Below, in pieces: positions 9,981-18,300 of a DNA stretch of 64,000 nt. Location of the stretch: positions 143,286 through 207,285 of the forward strand of contig NZ_JAVFVR010000016.1 in the NCBI RefSeq assembly GCF_030929595.1. Reading direction: 5' to 3'. Source of the DNA: Flavobacterium sp. LHD-85. Lineage in GTDB: Bacteria > Bacteroidota > Bacteroidia > Flavobacteriales > Flavobacteriaceae. Within the stretch, counting starts at the first letter, position 1. The number at the start of each line of letters is the position of its first letter. The notes beneath the pieces are model-generated. The model worked only from the letters and a program-made list of their open reading frames with translations, did no database searches and was not told the origin of the DNA. The position numbers and the translations under genes were made by a program.

Positions 9981-10892
9981 TTAGTTTTTTTGTGCGATGG
10001 CGTTTTTGGTTAATTCTAAAAATTGTGCTTCCAGACTGTTTTTACGTTTTACTAAATGACTTAAAACAATGTTTTTAGAAAACAAAAACTGATTTAATTC
10101 TGAAGCCGATAAATTAGAATTTAGGTAAACTAAAACTTTATCATGTTCTTCAGCAATTCTATCAACAGCAGGATGTTCTGCTAAAACAGTTTTTAAAACT
10201 AAATTATTATCGGTTTGCAGCTCAAAGAAACCTTCGTTTGAGGACATTCCATCAACAGGGCCGGAATATAAAACTTCGCCTTTTCTTAAAACAATTACCT
10301 GTGAACAAACTTTTTCTACTTCATCCAATAAATGCGAAGCAAGTAAAATAGTTGTTCCTTGCGATGCGATTTTTTTGATAATATCACGAATCTGATGAAT
10401 TCCCTGCGGGTCTAATCCGTTGGTTGGTTCATCTAAAATTAAAATTTCAGGATCGTTCAAAAGCGCGGATGCAATCGCTAGACGCTGTTTCATTCCTAAA
10501 GAAAAAGTACTGAACTTGCTGTCTTTTCTTTCAATTAAACCTACTAATTCCAGTTTTTCATTGACTTTAGAATAGTTGATGTTTTTGATTTTGCAAACCA
10601 ATTTTAAGTTTTGCTCGGCTGTCATGTACGGATAGAAATTGGGTCTTTCTATAATGGCGCCCACTTTTTTAAGAGCATCATGAGTTTCAACATTGCCATC
10701 AAACCAGCGATAATCGCCAGACGATTTATTGACAACATTCAATACAATTCCCAATGTAGTCGATTTTCCGCTGCCGTTTGGCCCAAGAATGCCATAAACA
10801 CGACCTTTTTGTATTTGAAAAGATACATTTTTCAGAGCCTGAATTCGGCCGTATCTTTTGCTTAAATTCTCAATGGTTAATATGGTTTCCAA
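9981..10892 (-). CDS. ABC transporter ATP-binding protein
   Basis: A 303-residue ATPase of the CcmA/DrrA type. Walker A is GPNGSGKST, the signature loop is FSLGMKQRLAIA (a usual variant of LSGGQ in ABC-2 exporters), Walker B is ILILDEPTNGLD, and the switch histidine is in LLASH. The roughly 90 residues after the ATPase core form the accessory C-terminal domain common in this subfamily. It is followed after 3 bases by the permease gene. In related systems such pairs export antibiotics, lipids or toxins; nothing here points to one substrate. Confidence 0.93.
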   Translation of the reverse strand: METILTIENLSKRYGRIQALKNVSFQIQKGRVYGILGPNGSGKSTTLGIVLNVVNKSSGDYRWFDGNVETHDALKKVGAIIERPNFYPYMTAEQNLKLVCKIKNINYSKVNEKLELVGLIERKDSKFSTFSLGMKQRLAIASALLNDPEILILDEPTNGLDPQGIHQIRDIIKKIASQGTTILLASHLLDEVEKVCSQVIVLRKGEVLYSGPVDGMSSNEGFFELQTDNNLVLKTVLAEHPAVDRIAEEHDKVLVYLNSNLSASELNQFLFSKNIVLSHLVKRKNSLEAQFLELTKNAIAQKN

Positions 10893-10998
10893 ATTTTTCT
10901 GGTTTTAGTTTTTAGTATGACGAGCCAAGTTGATTTTTGTTACTTTAAATTCTAACTTTAAATCGTATTCCCGTAAATTTGTAATAAAGATATTCAAA

Positions 10999-12051
10999 AT
11001 GAGCGAGCCTTTAATGGTTTTAAAAAAACCGTCTTACCCTTTAACACAGCCACTTTTAAGTTATTTAGAACGATACGAGCGTATTTCTAAAGTTTCTGTG
11101 TTTTATGATGACTTGCTTCGTTTTTCGGGTTCTATAAATGTTTACGACAAAAATGACACCGACACGCTGTGGATTCGGGTATATTATGGCGAATTTGAAC
11201 GCAATGAAATTGATTTAAATCTAAAGAAAATATATTCGCTTCTACATTCTGATGGAAATAGCGAAATCATTCAATACTTGAATGTCGATGCAATTGATTA
11301 TTGTACGTTTGGAAATTCAAAACCTTTTAGAATTAAAGTTCGAAATATTCTAAATGACAACTATGTTCATTTTTATATCAAAAAAGCAGATGCTTCCCGT
11401 ATTTATGGATTGGAACTGGAGGATATTCTTTCGCCTGATAAAATCAACTTTCTGGTTTATAAAGACACTTTGATAGAGGAACATATTATCGGGATTCCAG
11501 GTGATGTTTTTATGGATACGCTGCTAGATAAATGCAGTGAAATGGAAAAAGCACAGATTGCCAAAGAGTTTGTCAAATTTAACGAACGCTGTATGATTCG
11601 TCTTTTGGGAGATATGCGAGCTTACAATTATGTGATTGTCCCAATTCACGATTTTGATCAGGTAGTCTATAAAATTCGTCCAATCGATTTTGACCAGCAA
11701 TGTTATGAAGGAAATTTTAAAGTATATCGTCCGCAGTTTTTCAAGGAAAACTTCCCGATGATTCAATTAATCAAAGAGAAATTAGAAGAGCGTTCGATCA
11801 TTCAATATAAAGATGAAGAAAGAGCTATTTTAGCAAAACGTATTCATTCTGCTGAAACGAGAATTAAAAAATTGCTGAATATTATGTGCCACGATACCAT
11901 TTCAACGCAAGAACATTTACTGCAATTAAAAATGGAGTTGTACCGTTATACAAACGATATGAAATTCAAAAACGCAAAATCGATGGGACATGTTATGCAT
12001 GCCGCTTTTGAGTTTATTACACGTAATTTTAAAAACACTAACTTAGTTTAA
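10999..12051 (+). CDS. Conserved protein of unknown function
   Basis: I do not recognise this 350-residue protein. The ATG at 10999 (MSEPLMVLKK) is preferred over a TTG further upstream, because the reading before it looks non-coding. There is no signal peptide or membrane segment, so it is probably cytoplasmic. The first 60 residues are rich in aromatics and alternating strands, and the middle has IRPIDFDQQCYEG with many acidic residues. The last 100 residues are predicted mostly helical with clustered Arg/Lys (AKRIHSAETRIKKLLNIM). It is divergent from the ABC exporter genes to its left and is separated from the next gene by a 65-base palindrome, so its neighbours say little about its role. 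Confidence 0.75.
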   Translation: MSEPLMVLKKPSYPLTQPLLSYLERYERISKVSVFYDDLLRFSGSINVYDKNDTDTLWIRVYYGEFERNEIDLNLKKIYSLLHSDGNSEIIQYLNVDAIDYCTFGNSKPFRIKVRNILNDNYVHFYIKKADASRIYGLELEDILSPDKINFLVYKDTLIEEHIIGIPGDVFMDTLLDKCSEMEKAQIAKEFVKFNERCMIRLLGDMRAYNYVIVPIHDFDQVVYKIRPIDFDQQCYEGNFKVYRPQFFKENFPMIQLIKEKLEERSIIQYKDEERAILAKRIHSAETRIKKLLNIMCHDTISTQEHLLQLKMELYRYTNDMKFKNAKSMGHVMHAAFEFITRNFKNTNLV

Positions 12052-12059
12052 ATCATTTC

Positions 12060-12124
12060 ACCATATAAGTTATATAAGTTGAATTAAGTCAATCTTTTAA
12101 ATTAACTTATATAACTTATATGGT
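12060..12124. repeat. Intergenic palindrome with ACCATATAAG ends
   Basis: The 65-base element begins ACCATATAAGTTATATAAGTT and ends AACTTATATAACTTATATGGT, so the two 21-base ends are perfect inverted repeats around a 23-base centre. The same end sequence bounds an element at 61498-61622. Confidence 0.8.
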
Positions 12125-12140
12125 TCAAAAAACAGTTTTT

Positions 12141-12998
12141 ATGAAAAAATCTTTTTTAGTTATCTGTTCAATTGTTTTATTAGCTTGCCAGAAACAATCT
12201 GGTTCTGATTTACAAGAACTTTATTCGCTTCCAAAAAAATTAAAAGAAGTTTCTGGAATTACTTATTTTCCTGAAAACCAAACGCTTTATACTTTGGAAG
12301 ATAGCGGAAATAAAAATGCAATTTACGCCATAGATTCTAAAGGGAAATTGGCCAAAACCATTACGATTTCTAATGCCGCAAATGTAGATTGGGAAGATAT
12401 TACAAAAGATAAATCTGGAAATATTTACATTGGTGATTTTGGGAATAATGATAATGAAAGAAGAGATCTGTGTATTTATAAAGTAGCAAAAAATCAATTG
12501 AATAATGAAGTGGCTAAAACGGAATATAAAATTTCATTTTCGTATCCTGAGCAAACAGAATTTCCTCCAAAGAAAAAAGAAATGTTTTACGATGTTGAAG
12601 GTTTCTTTGAACAAGGTGGTTATTTCTATCTTTTTACCAAAAACAGGAGCAAAGGTTTTGATGGAACAGCTTTTATCTACAAAATCAAAAATGCTGCAGG
12701 AACTCAGAAAGCAGTTAAAATAGGAGAGTTTAAAACGTGCAGCAATTACAATCATTGTGTTTTGACAAGTGCCACAATAAGTCCTGATGGAAAAAAAGTA
12801 GCCTTGCTTAGCCATGATAAAGTGCTTTTGTTTAAAAACTTTAAAGGAGATTTATATCATAAAGGAACTCAAACTGAATTAAGCTTAAACCACTTCTCAC
12901 AAAAAGAAGCCATCGTTTTTAAAGACAATAACACTTTACTTATAGCTGACGAAAAAACAAACAAAATAGGAGGAAAGCTCTATGAGTTCAATCTTTAA
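12141..12998 (+). CDS. Putative beta-propeller lipoprotein (SdiA-regulated-like)
   Basis: Starting at the ATG at 12141, the 285-residue protein opens with a lipoprotein signal peptide: basic MKK, a hydrophobic core and the lipobox LLAC (Cys about residue 16). An upstream ATG at 12120 lies inside the flanking palindrome and is a less likely start. The rest reads as repeating beta blades with recurring Asp-Gly turns (LYTLEDSGN, DWEDITKDKSGNIYIGDFGNN, ISPDGKKVALLS), as in six-bladed propellers. It resembles the SdiA-regulated family at the level of these motifs. It is probably anchored in the periplasm or outer membrane; the ligand is unknown. Confidence 0.72.
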   Translation: MKKSFLVICSIVLLACQKQSGSDLQELYSLPKKLKEVSGITYFPENQTLYTLEDSGNKNAIYAIDSKGKLAKTITISNAANVDWEDITKDKSGNIYIGDFGNNDNERRDLCIYKVAKNQLNNEVAKTEYKISFSYPEQTEFPPKKKEMFYDVEGFFEQGGYFYLFTKNRSKGFDGTAFIYKIKNAAGTQKAVKIGEFKTCSNYNHCVLTSATISPDGKKVALLSHDKVLLFKNFKGDLYHKGTQTELSLNHFSQKEAIVFKDNNTLLIADEKTNKIGGKLYEFNL

Positions 12999-13018
12999 GT
13001 TGCTAAGTCAAAAAGTTA

Positions 13019-13089
13019 GCCACGAATTACACTAATTTCCACGAATTATATTTAAATAAAAATTAGTGTAAATTAGTGTAATTCGTGGC
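13019..13089. repeat. Inverted repeat of the CCACGAATTACACTAA family
   Basis: The 20-base left arm GCCACGAATTACACTAATTT (13019-13038) is the exact reverse complement of the right arm at 13070-13089. Related words occur at 38738-38995, 48687-48742 and 49543-49600. It separates the lipoprotein gene from the convergent 3.7-kb gene and could end transcription of either as RNA, although no T run follows. Confidence 0.8.
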
Positions 13090-13137
13090 TATAAAAAAAC
13101 TTTGTTACTTTGAGCCTTTGCAACTTTGAACCTATAG

Positions 13138-16100
13138 CTAGAAGCTGTAAGCTGCTCCAAAAATCAATCTTCCAATTTCGTCTGGAGATTTAAAATAAGA
13201 GATTCTTGCTGTAATCACATTTATGGCATTCAGCCAAAGTCCACCGCCGTAATCTTGGTGCCATTTTTTAGAATTTTCACCATCCAACCAAACTCTTCCG
13301 TAGTCAAAACCTCCTAAAATTCCGTAAGTAAAAGGCACAATCGTTTTGCGGATTTTTCCTATGCTTAAACGCAAATCAGAGCTTTGAGAGAAATATGAAC
13401 TTCCTAAGAAACGCTCATTTCTATAACCGCGCAAATCGGTATCGCCACCTAGAGAAGCACCCTGATAGAATTCATAATTATTATTAAAAATAGCTTTTCC
13501 TTTAAAGTAAGTTGCTAAAATCAATTTTCCGTTATGATCAATTTTATGAGTAAAACCTAAGAAACTTTCCAAAGTAGGGAAATTTTTCTTTGTGTCATCT
13601 AAGTTCGTCGTCCAAGTTGCAGCAATCATAAAAGCCATTCCTAATGTTGGTTTTGCTGCAAAATCTGAATTTTTAAATTGATATTTCACTTTCAAACTTC
13701 CATAATTCTGACTATCAAATACCTCAGGATTTACAATTCCTGGAATATTAATGTATCTGTTTTCGGTATCTTCAACTGTCATTCTTTGGAAAATAGGTTG
13801 AACGCTAAACTCGCTTCCATATCTTCCTACGTGACGAATAGCCCCAGAAGCATTAAATTTTCTAATACGGACACGGTTATAATCCATTCCTAGATCATCA
13901 TCGTATTGCGATTCATTTCCGTAGCCAAAATAGTTCATGGCAAAATTTGGAGTCGTATACAATGATTCCACATCAATGACCCATTTTCCTAATAAGCCAG
14001 GGAAATGCGCCGCATAATTAAACTCTAAACCACCAGTAGCAAAATAGTAGAAAGCATTAAAAATATGTCTTTGCGTGTACGGATTTTGCTTAAAATTATT
14101 AACGGTATAATTTACGTTAACTCCAACTTTTACACCATCGTCCGGATTGTATCCAATATTTGGGAGACCAGAAACTACATTATATTTAGGTTTTTCGTAA
14201 TTGTAGGCATTAACATCGTAATCGTCTGTAAGCTGTGTCTGCGTTTTAGAATCAAGATTATAAGTGTTTTCTTTTGATTTGAAATCGTAAACAATAACCT
14301 TTCTTCCGTTTTCGATGTTATAAGTATCGTTATTCTGACCTCCGATCAAACGAATTTTAATACTAGATTTTTCGTTTCCTTTTACTTCAAAAACATCATT
14401 ATCGTCCAGTCCGTAAATCCAAAGATTTTTGGTTTTATCATCGGTTACGTTTTTGATATATAACAATTCATCGCCTTCTTTTTTGATTCTGAAAACCTGA
14501 ATTTCAATTCCTTTCTTTACATTATGATTCAAAACAAACTTGTCTTTTTTGTCTGTTCCCGCAATCATAACGGTTTTGTCTAACACATCAGAATATTCGC
14601 GAGCATATTTCTGAAGATCTTTTTTTCTGCTTTTTAGTTTTGCTTTGATTTCATCAACCGTTTCGTCTTGAACTTCTTTTGGCATATTTTTGAAAGCCAA
14701 ATCGATATCTGCATCTGTCAAGTTTTCCTGAATATATTTGGCTTGCTCAACCCATTCTTTTTCTCCAGCAGTTTTTAGAAATGCCAAATCCATTGGATAA
14801 GGTTCTCTTCCAAGCCATTTTACATTAATTCTGTCGCCTTTAAAAGTTCGCATATGACGAAGAGGAGGCATATTCATTATAAGTGAAAGCAAAGCGCCAT
14901 CGTATTTTACAAAAGCTTGGTCACGATCTCTTGGAATAGGTCTGTAAATTACTTTTCCATCTTCTTTGTATTCAGCCCAACGCCATTGATCACTGTGACG
15001 GTCCCAATCGCCTAAAAGGATATCAAACAAACGCGCTTTGATATATTCTTTTTCATCAACAGTGTATTTTTCGTCTTTATGAAGGTTCAGCATCATATCA
15101 TCAGTTCCGATGATGTTGCTTGGTTTTCCAAAATTTTTGCCATCAAGATGATTGTCCGCAGGTCTTTCTTCAACCATATATAATTGGTCTCCAAAACTTG
15201 CATTAAATTCGCCTAAACCATTTTGCTTCGGAATATAGTATAAAACAGGATTGGTATGTCTAAGTCCAATTTGATCAGACATGCTGCCGATTGCAAAAGA
15301 CGAATAAGGGTGAGAAGTCGTGTAAAAATCAAATAAGAAATCCTCAGCGTATGTCTTTTCGAATTCATTTACCACATATTGATCTTTAAAAGCTACTGAC
15401 TGTAAAAATACGGTCGCACTTTTCTTCATCGCACGCATGATATATTCACGTCCTTGAGGATCAGACATTCTCAAAGAAACCGATTGATGTCCTCCGCCTT
15501 CGCGAATTGGTTTTAAGCCTCCTTTTAAAGTATCAACGGTAGCAGTTGTAGCTTCAACCGGCATACTATAATATTTCCTGTAATGCTGACCGAATAAAAA
15601 TCTGTGAAATGCACCTTTTCGAGTCATTTCTGGAGAATAAATCGAAGTGGTTACTTTTGCAGGAAACTTGTTCGGAATATCTGAAGCCCAATTGATTTCT
15701 TTGGCTTTTATGATTTCGCGTTCAAAAAGCAGTTTTTCTTTGCCATTTTCATTTCCATAGAAAGAAACTTTTGCATCTCCGCTTTTAAACATAGTTAAAG
15801 TAGCATAACCATTTCCACCATATGAAAAGTCATACGGGCTAATAGCTCTAGCGGCTTCCGATTTTGATCCTGCTCCACTGATAATCTGCTGGATATTTTC
15901 TTTGCTTATATATTGCAGATTATGATCGTGACCCGAAACTACAATTACATTTTTCTGCTTTTGCAAAAGCGTTTTAATTCTTTTAGTATAAATCGTATAT
16001 TGTTTGTTCTGAATATCTTGCGGATTTACGCCAGAAGTTTTTCGCAATAAATTAATAAACGAACCAATTACTGGAAGCGGAATTTTTTGCTCTAAAGGAA

Positions 16101-16869
16101 ATAATTGTTTTTCTAATGAAAATTGTCCGCCATGAGTTCCATTACTTAATAACGGATGATGAATAGCCAAAACAACGGTTTTTTCTTGATTTTTGTTTAA
16201 AAGACCTTCTAGCTCTTCAAAAAAAGCTTCTCGGGTCTTAATTTCACAATTGTCATTTATAGTTGGGTGATCGTTCCAATCTTCAAGGAACCATTCACTA
16301 TCAACAGCTATCAGAGTAGTAGTGCTGTCAATTTTTGTGTTTTCAATCGGGCAGGATTTTCTTGGAAGAAACCCTTTTTTATCGTCTAAATATTTCGCAA
16401 CGAAATCAGCTTGACGTTCTAGGCCTTTGATGCCGCTATACCAATCGTGATTCCCTGGAATAACTATTGTTTTTCCTTTAAAGCCTTTCGCTAAATTTAA
16501 TTGATTGGTCAATTTAGTTTCTGCTAAAGCCTTGTCTTCAGGATGTTTATCGCTCGGAAAACCTTTCGGATATATATTGTCACCCAAGAAAAGAAGTGTC
16601 GATTTCTTACTCGCTTTCTTAAGCTTTTGATGCAGAAGTTCTAACGTTTGCTGTGCCTGTTCTTCATCGGCATTTCCAGCATCGCCAACAAGAAAAAAAG
16701 TATGTGCAATTTTTATGGTATCTGTTGCGTTTTCTGTTTCGTTGGCGCTCACACTTTTTCCATATTGCGGCTTGCGTGTTGCACAGGAATAAACGATGAA
16801 TAGTGTCGCTATTGCTAATAAACAGTTTTTAATCTTAGCAATAAAATGATTATCCAAAAACAATTTCAT
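13138..16869 (-). CDS. Metallophosphoesterase fused to a kinase-like region and an outer-membrane beta-barrel
   Basis: This is a 1243-residue protein with a lipoprotein-type start (lipobox near C29, IVYSC). Residues about 55-390 are a calcineurin-like phosphoesterase with all five metal motifs: FLVGDAG (D63), FLGDNIY, PGNHDWY, AIHHPLLSNG and SGHDHN. The last 350 residues alternate in beta strands and end in AAYSF, as in an Omp85/surface-antigen barrel (the SLGGDTDLRGYRNERF segment is typical). The middle (about 460-720) contains YIMRAMKKS, LLGDWDRHSDQW (near 619-630) and PIPRDRDQAF (near 643-652). These resemble the ATP lysine, catalytic loop and metal aspartate of HipA/FAM20-like kinases. 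That reading is mine and unproven. The substrate is unknown. Confidence 0.85.
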   Translation of the reverse strand: MKLFLDNHFIAKIKNCLLAIATLFIVYSCATRKPQYGKSVSANETENATDTIKIAHTFFLVGDAGNADEEQAQQTLELLHQKLKKASKKSTLLFLGDNIYPKGFPSDKHPEDKALAETKLTNQLNLAKGFKGKTIVIPGNHDWYSGIKGLERQADFVAKYLDDKKGFLPRKSCPIENTKIDSTTTLIAVDSEWFLEDWNDHPTINDNCEIKTREAFFEELEGLLNKNQEKTVVLAIHHPLLSNGTHGGQFSLEKQLFPLEQKIPLPVIGSFINLLRKTSGVNPQDIQNKQYTIYTKRIKTLLQKQKNVIVVSGHDHNLQYISKENIQQIISGAGSKSEAARAISPYDFSYGGNGYATLTMFKSGDAKVSFYGNENGKEKLLFEREIIKAKEINWASDIPNKFPAKVTTSIYSPEMTRKGAFHRFLFGQHYRKYYSMPVEATTATVDTLKGGLKPIREGGGHQSVSLRMSDPQGREYIMRAMKKSATVFLQSVAFKDQYVVNEFEKTYAEDFLFDFYTTSHPYSSFAIGSMSDQIGLRHTNPVLYYIPKQNGLGEFNASFGDQLYMVEERPADNHLDGKNFGKPSNIIGTDDMMLNLHKDEKYTVDEKEYIKARLFDILLGDWDRHSDQWRWAEYKEDGKVIYRPIPRDRDQAFVKYDGALLSLIMNMPPLRHMRTFKGDRINVKWLGREPYPMDLAFLKTAGEKEWVEQAKYIQENLTDADIDLAFKNMPKEVQDETVDEIKAKLKSRKKDLQKYAREYSDVLDKTVMIAGTDKKDKFVLNHNVKKGIEIQVFRIKKEGDELLYIKNVTDDKTKNLWIYGLDDNDVFEVKGNEKSSIKIRLIGGQNNDTYNIENGRKVIVYDFKSKENTYNLDSKTQTQLTDDYDVNAYNYEKPKYNVVSGLPNIGYNPDDGVKVGVNVNYTVNNFKQNPYTQRHIFNAFYYFATGGLEFNYAAHFPGLLGKWVIDVESLYTTPNFAMNYFGYGNESQYDDDLGMDYNRVRIRKFNASGAIRHVGRYGSEFSVQPIFQRMTVEDTENRYINIPGIVNPEVFDSQNYGSLKVKYQFKNSDFAAKPTLGMAFMIAATWTTNLDDTKKNFPTLESFLGFTHKIDHNGKLILATYFKGKAIFNNNYEFYQGASLGGDTDLRGYRNERFLGSSYFSQSSDLRLSIGKIRKTIVPFTYGILGGFDYGRVWLDGENSKKWHQDYGGGLWLNAINVITARISYFKSPDEIGRLIFGAAYSF

Positions 16870-16895
16870 AATTTAGTGGTATAAAAATATTCTTT

Positions 16896-18083
16896 ATGAA
16901 TCTAATAGAACAATCCGAGAATTTTGTCGGTAATTTACTCAAAGATAAACTTTCTAATTTATATTCTTACCATAATTTTAATCATACTTTTACGGTTGTT
17001 ACAGCAGTAAAAGAACTTTGCAAAAAAGAAGATGTAAGCGGTGAGGATAAGGAGGCGCTTTTGGTGGCTGCGTGGTTTCACGACACTGGATACATTGAAG
17101 GGTATGAAAATCATGAAAAGAAAAGCACCGAAATTGCAGCGAACTTTTTGCGCGAAAAAGGAAAATCGGAAGATTTTATTGCACTTGTTTCGAGTTTAAT
17201 TCTGGCTACAGTTAAAGAGTATGAGCCTAGAACGCATCTTGAAAAAATTATTAGAGATGCAGATTATGCGCATTTAATGGGAGCTGAATATGCGACAACT
17301 TGCGAATTACTGCGTTTAGAATTAAAAAATGCTGGAATTGTAAGTTTTTCTAATGAAGAATGGACTAGAGAAAATCTTAATTTTTTATTGAATAAACACA
17401 GATTCTACACAGACTATGCCTTGAGAAAATGGCAACCTCTGAAAGAAAAAAATCTATTATTAATTCAGAAAAAAATAAATAAACAGGAATTGAAAGCCGC
17501 CGCTGCACTCGAAGAAGAAAATAAAAAAAGAGAGAAAGCTGAAAAAGCTGAAAAACCTGATCGAGGAATCGATACTTTGTTTCGTGTCACTCTCGGAAAC
17601 CATACTCGTTTAAGTGGAATTGCCGATAGTAAGGCCAATATTTTATTGTCTGTAAATGCGATTATTATCTCGATTGCATTATCGTCTATTATTCCAAAAC
17701 TGGATAGTCCGAAAAATGCTCATTTGGTTGTACCGACGTTTATTATGCTAATGTCGAGTGTGATCACGATTATTTTTGCGATTCTTTCGACACGTCCAAA
17801 AGTTACATCAGGATTTTTCACCAGAGATGATGTGGAAGCTAAGAAAGTGAATTTGATGTTTTTTGGAAATTTCTACAAAATGCCATTAGAAGATTATGAC
17901 TGGGCAATGAACGAAATGATGAAAGACCGCGACTATTTGTACTCAACCATGATCAAAGATTTGTATTATCTGGGATTGGTTTTACAGCGAAAATATAACT
18001 TACTCCGAATTGCCTACAACTTTTTTATGTTCGGAATTATCATAACGGTAATTGCGTTTGTGATTGCTTTTAAATCTATTTAA
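16896..18083 (+). CDS. HD-domain phosphohydrolase fused to a PycTM (Pycsar effector-type) membrane domain
   Basis: In this 395-residue protein the first 180 residues are an HD domain with H30, H62-D63 (WFHDTGY), H73 and D121 in IIRDADYAHL, so a metal-dependent phosphohydrolase or phosphodiesterase activity is plausible. A charged linker (EEENKKREKAEKAEKPDRG) leads to a PycTM-like module: FRVTLGNHTRLSGIADSKANILLSVNA, hydrophobic segments near 248-270, 278-300 and 370-392, and the RDYLYSTMIKDLYYLG motif. This domain is known from effectors of Pycsar anti-phage defence. No cyclase is encoded nearby, and the gene is divergent from the phosphoesterase/barrel gene (26-base gap). HD-PycTM proteins appear common in Bacteroidota, so a housekeeping membrane role is also possible. 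Confidence 0.85.
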   Translation: MNLIEQSENFVGNLLKDKLSNLYSYHNFNHTFTVVTAVKELCKKEDVSGEDKEALLVAAWFHDTGYIEGYENHEKKSTEIAANFLREKGKSEDFIALVSSLILATVKEYEPRTHLEKIIRDADYAHLMGAEYATTCELLRLELKNAGIVSFSNEEWTRENLNFLLNKHRFYTDYALRKWQPLKEKNLLLIQKKINKQELKAAAALEEENKKREKAEKAEKPDRGIDTLFRVTLGNHTRLSGIADSKANILLSVNAIIISIALSSIIPKLDSPKNAHLVVPTFIMLMSSVITIIFAILSTRPKVTSGFFTRDDVEAKKVNLMFFGNFYKMPLEDYDWAMNEMMKDRDYLYSTMIKDLYYLGLVLQRKYNLLRIAYNFFMFGIIITVIAFVIAFKSI

Positions 18084-18130
18084 AATCAGTGTCTAGAGAA
18101 CTTTGACAAAGTTTTTTGTGCAGAAATATT

Positions 18131-18269
18131 TTTAAACACATAGAAACATAGTTTTTTCTTTATCTACAAAGAATAAAGAAAGTAACCAGTTTCTCACACA
18201 TAGCTATGTGAATTGATGCAAGTGAAACGTCTTTTTAAGTTTCAAAATCTATGTTTCTATGTGTTTAAA
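18131..18269. repeat. Intergenic inverted repeat with perfect 21-base arms
   Basis: The left arm at 18131-18151 (TTTAAACACATAGAAACATA plus G) is the exact reverse complement of 18249-18269. A smaller palindrome, CACATAGCTATGTG, sits between them near 18197-18211. The element fills the gap between two convergent genes. Confidence 0.75.
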
Positions 18270-18273
18270 AAAT

Positions 18274-18300
18274 AAAAAAAGCTCAACTATTTAGTTGAGC
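18274..18300 (-). terminator. Intrinsic terminator overlapping the GAF gene stop codon
   Basis: On the minus strand GCTCAACTA pairs with TAGTTGAGC (positions 18300-18281), followed by seven T (18280-18274). The hairpin contains the last Leu and Asn codons and the TAA stop of the GAF-domain gene, so coding sequence and terminator share bases. Confidence 0.85.

Noticed and set aside
16896..18083. A complete Pycsar defence operon
   Set aside because: Only the effector-type membrane domain is found; there is no nucleotide cyclase in the neighbourhood.
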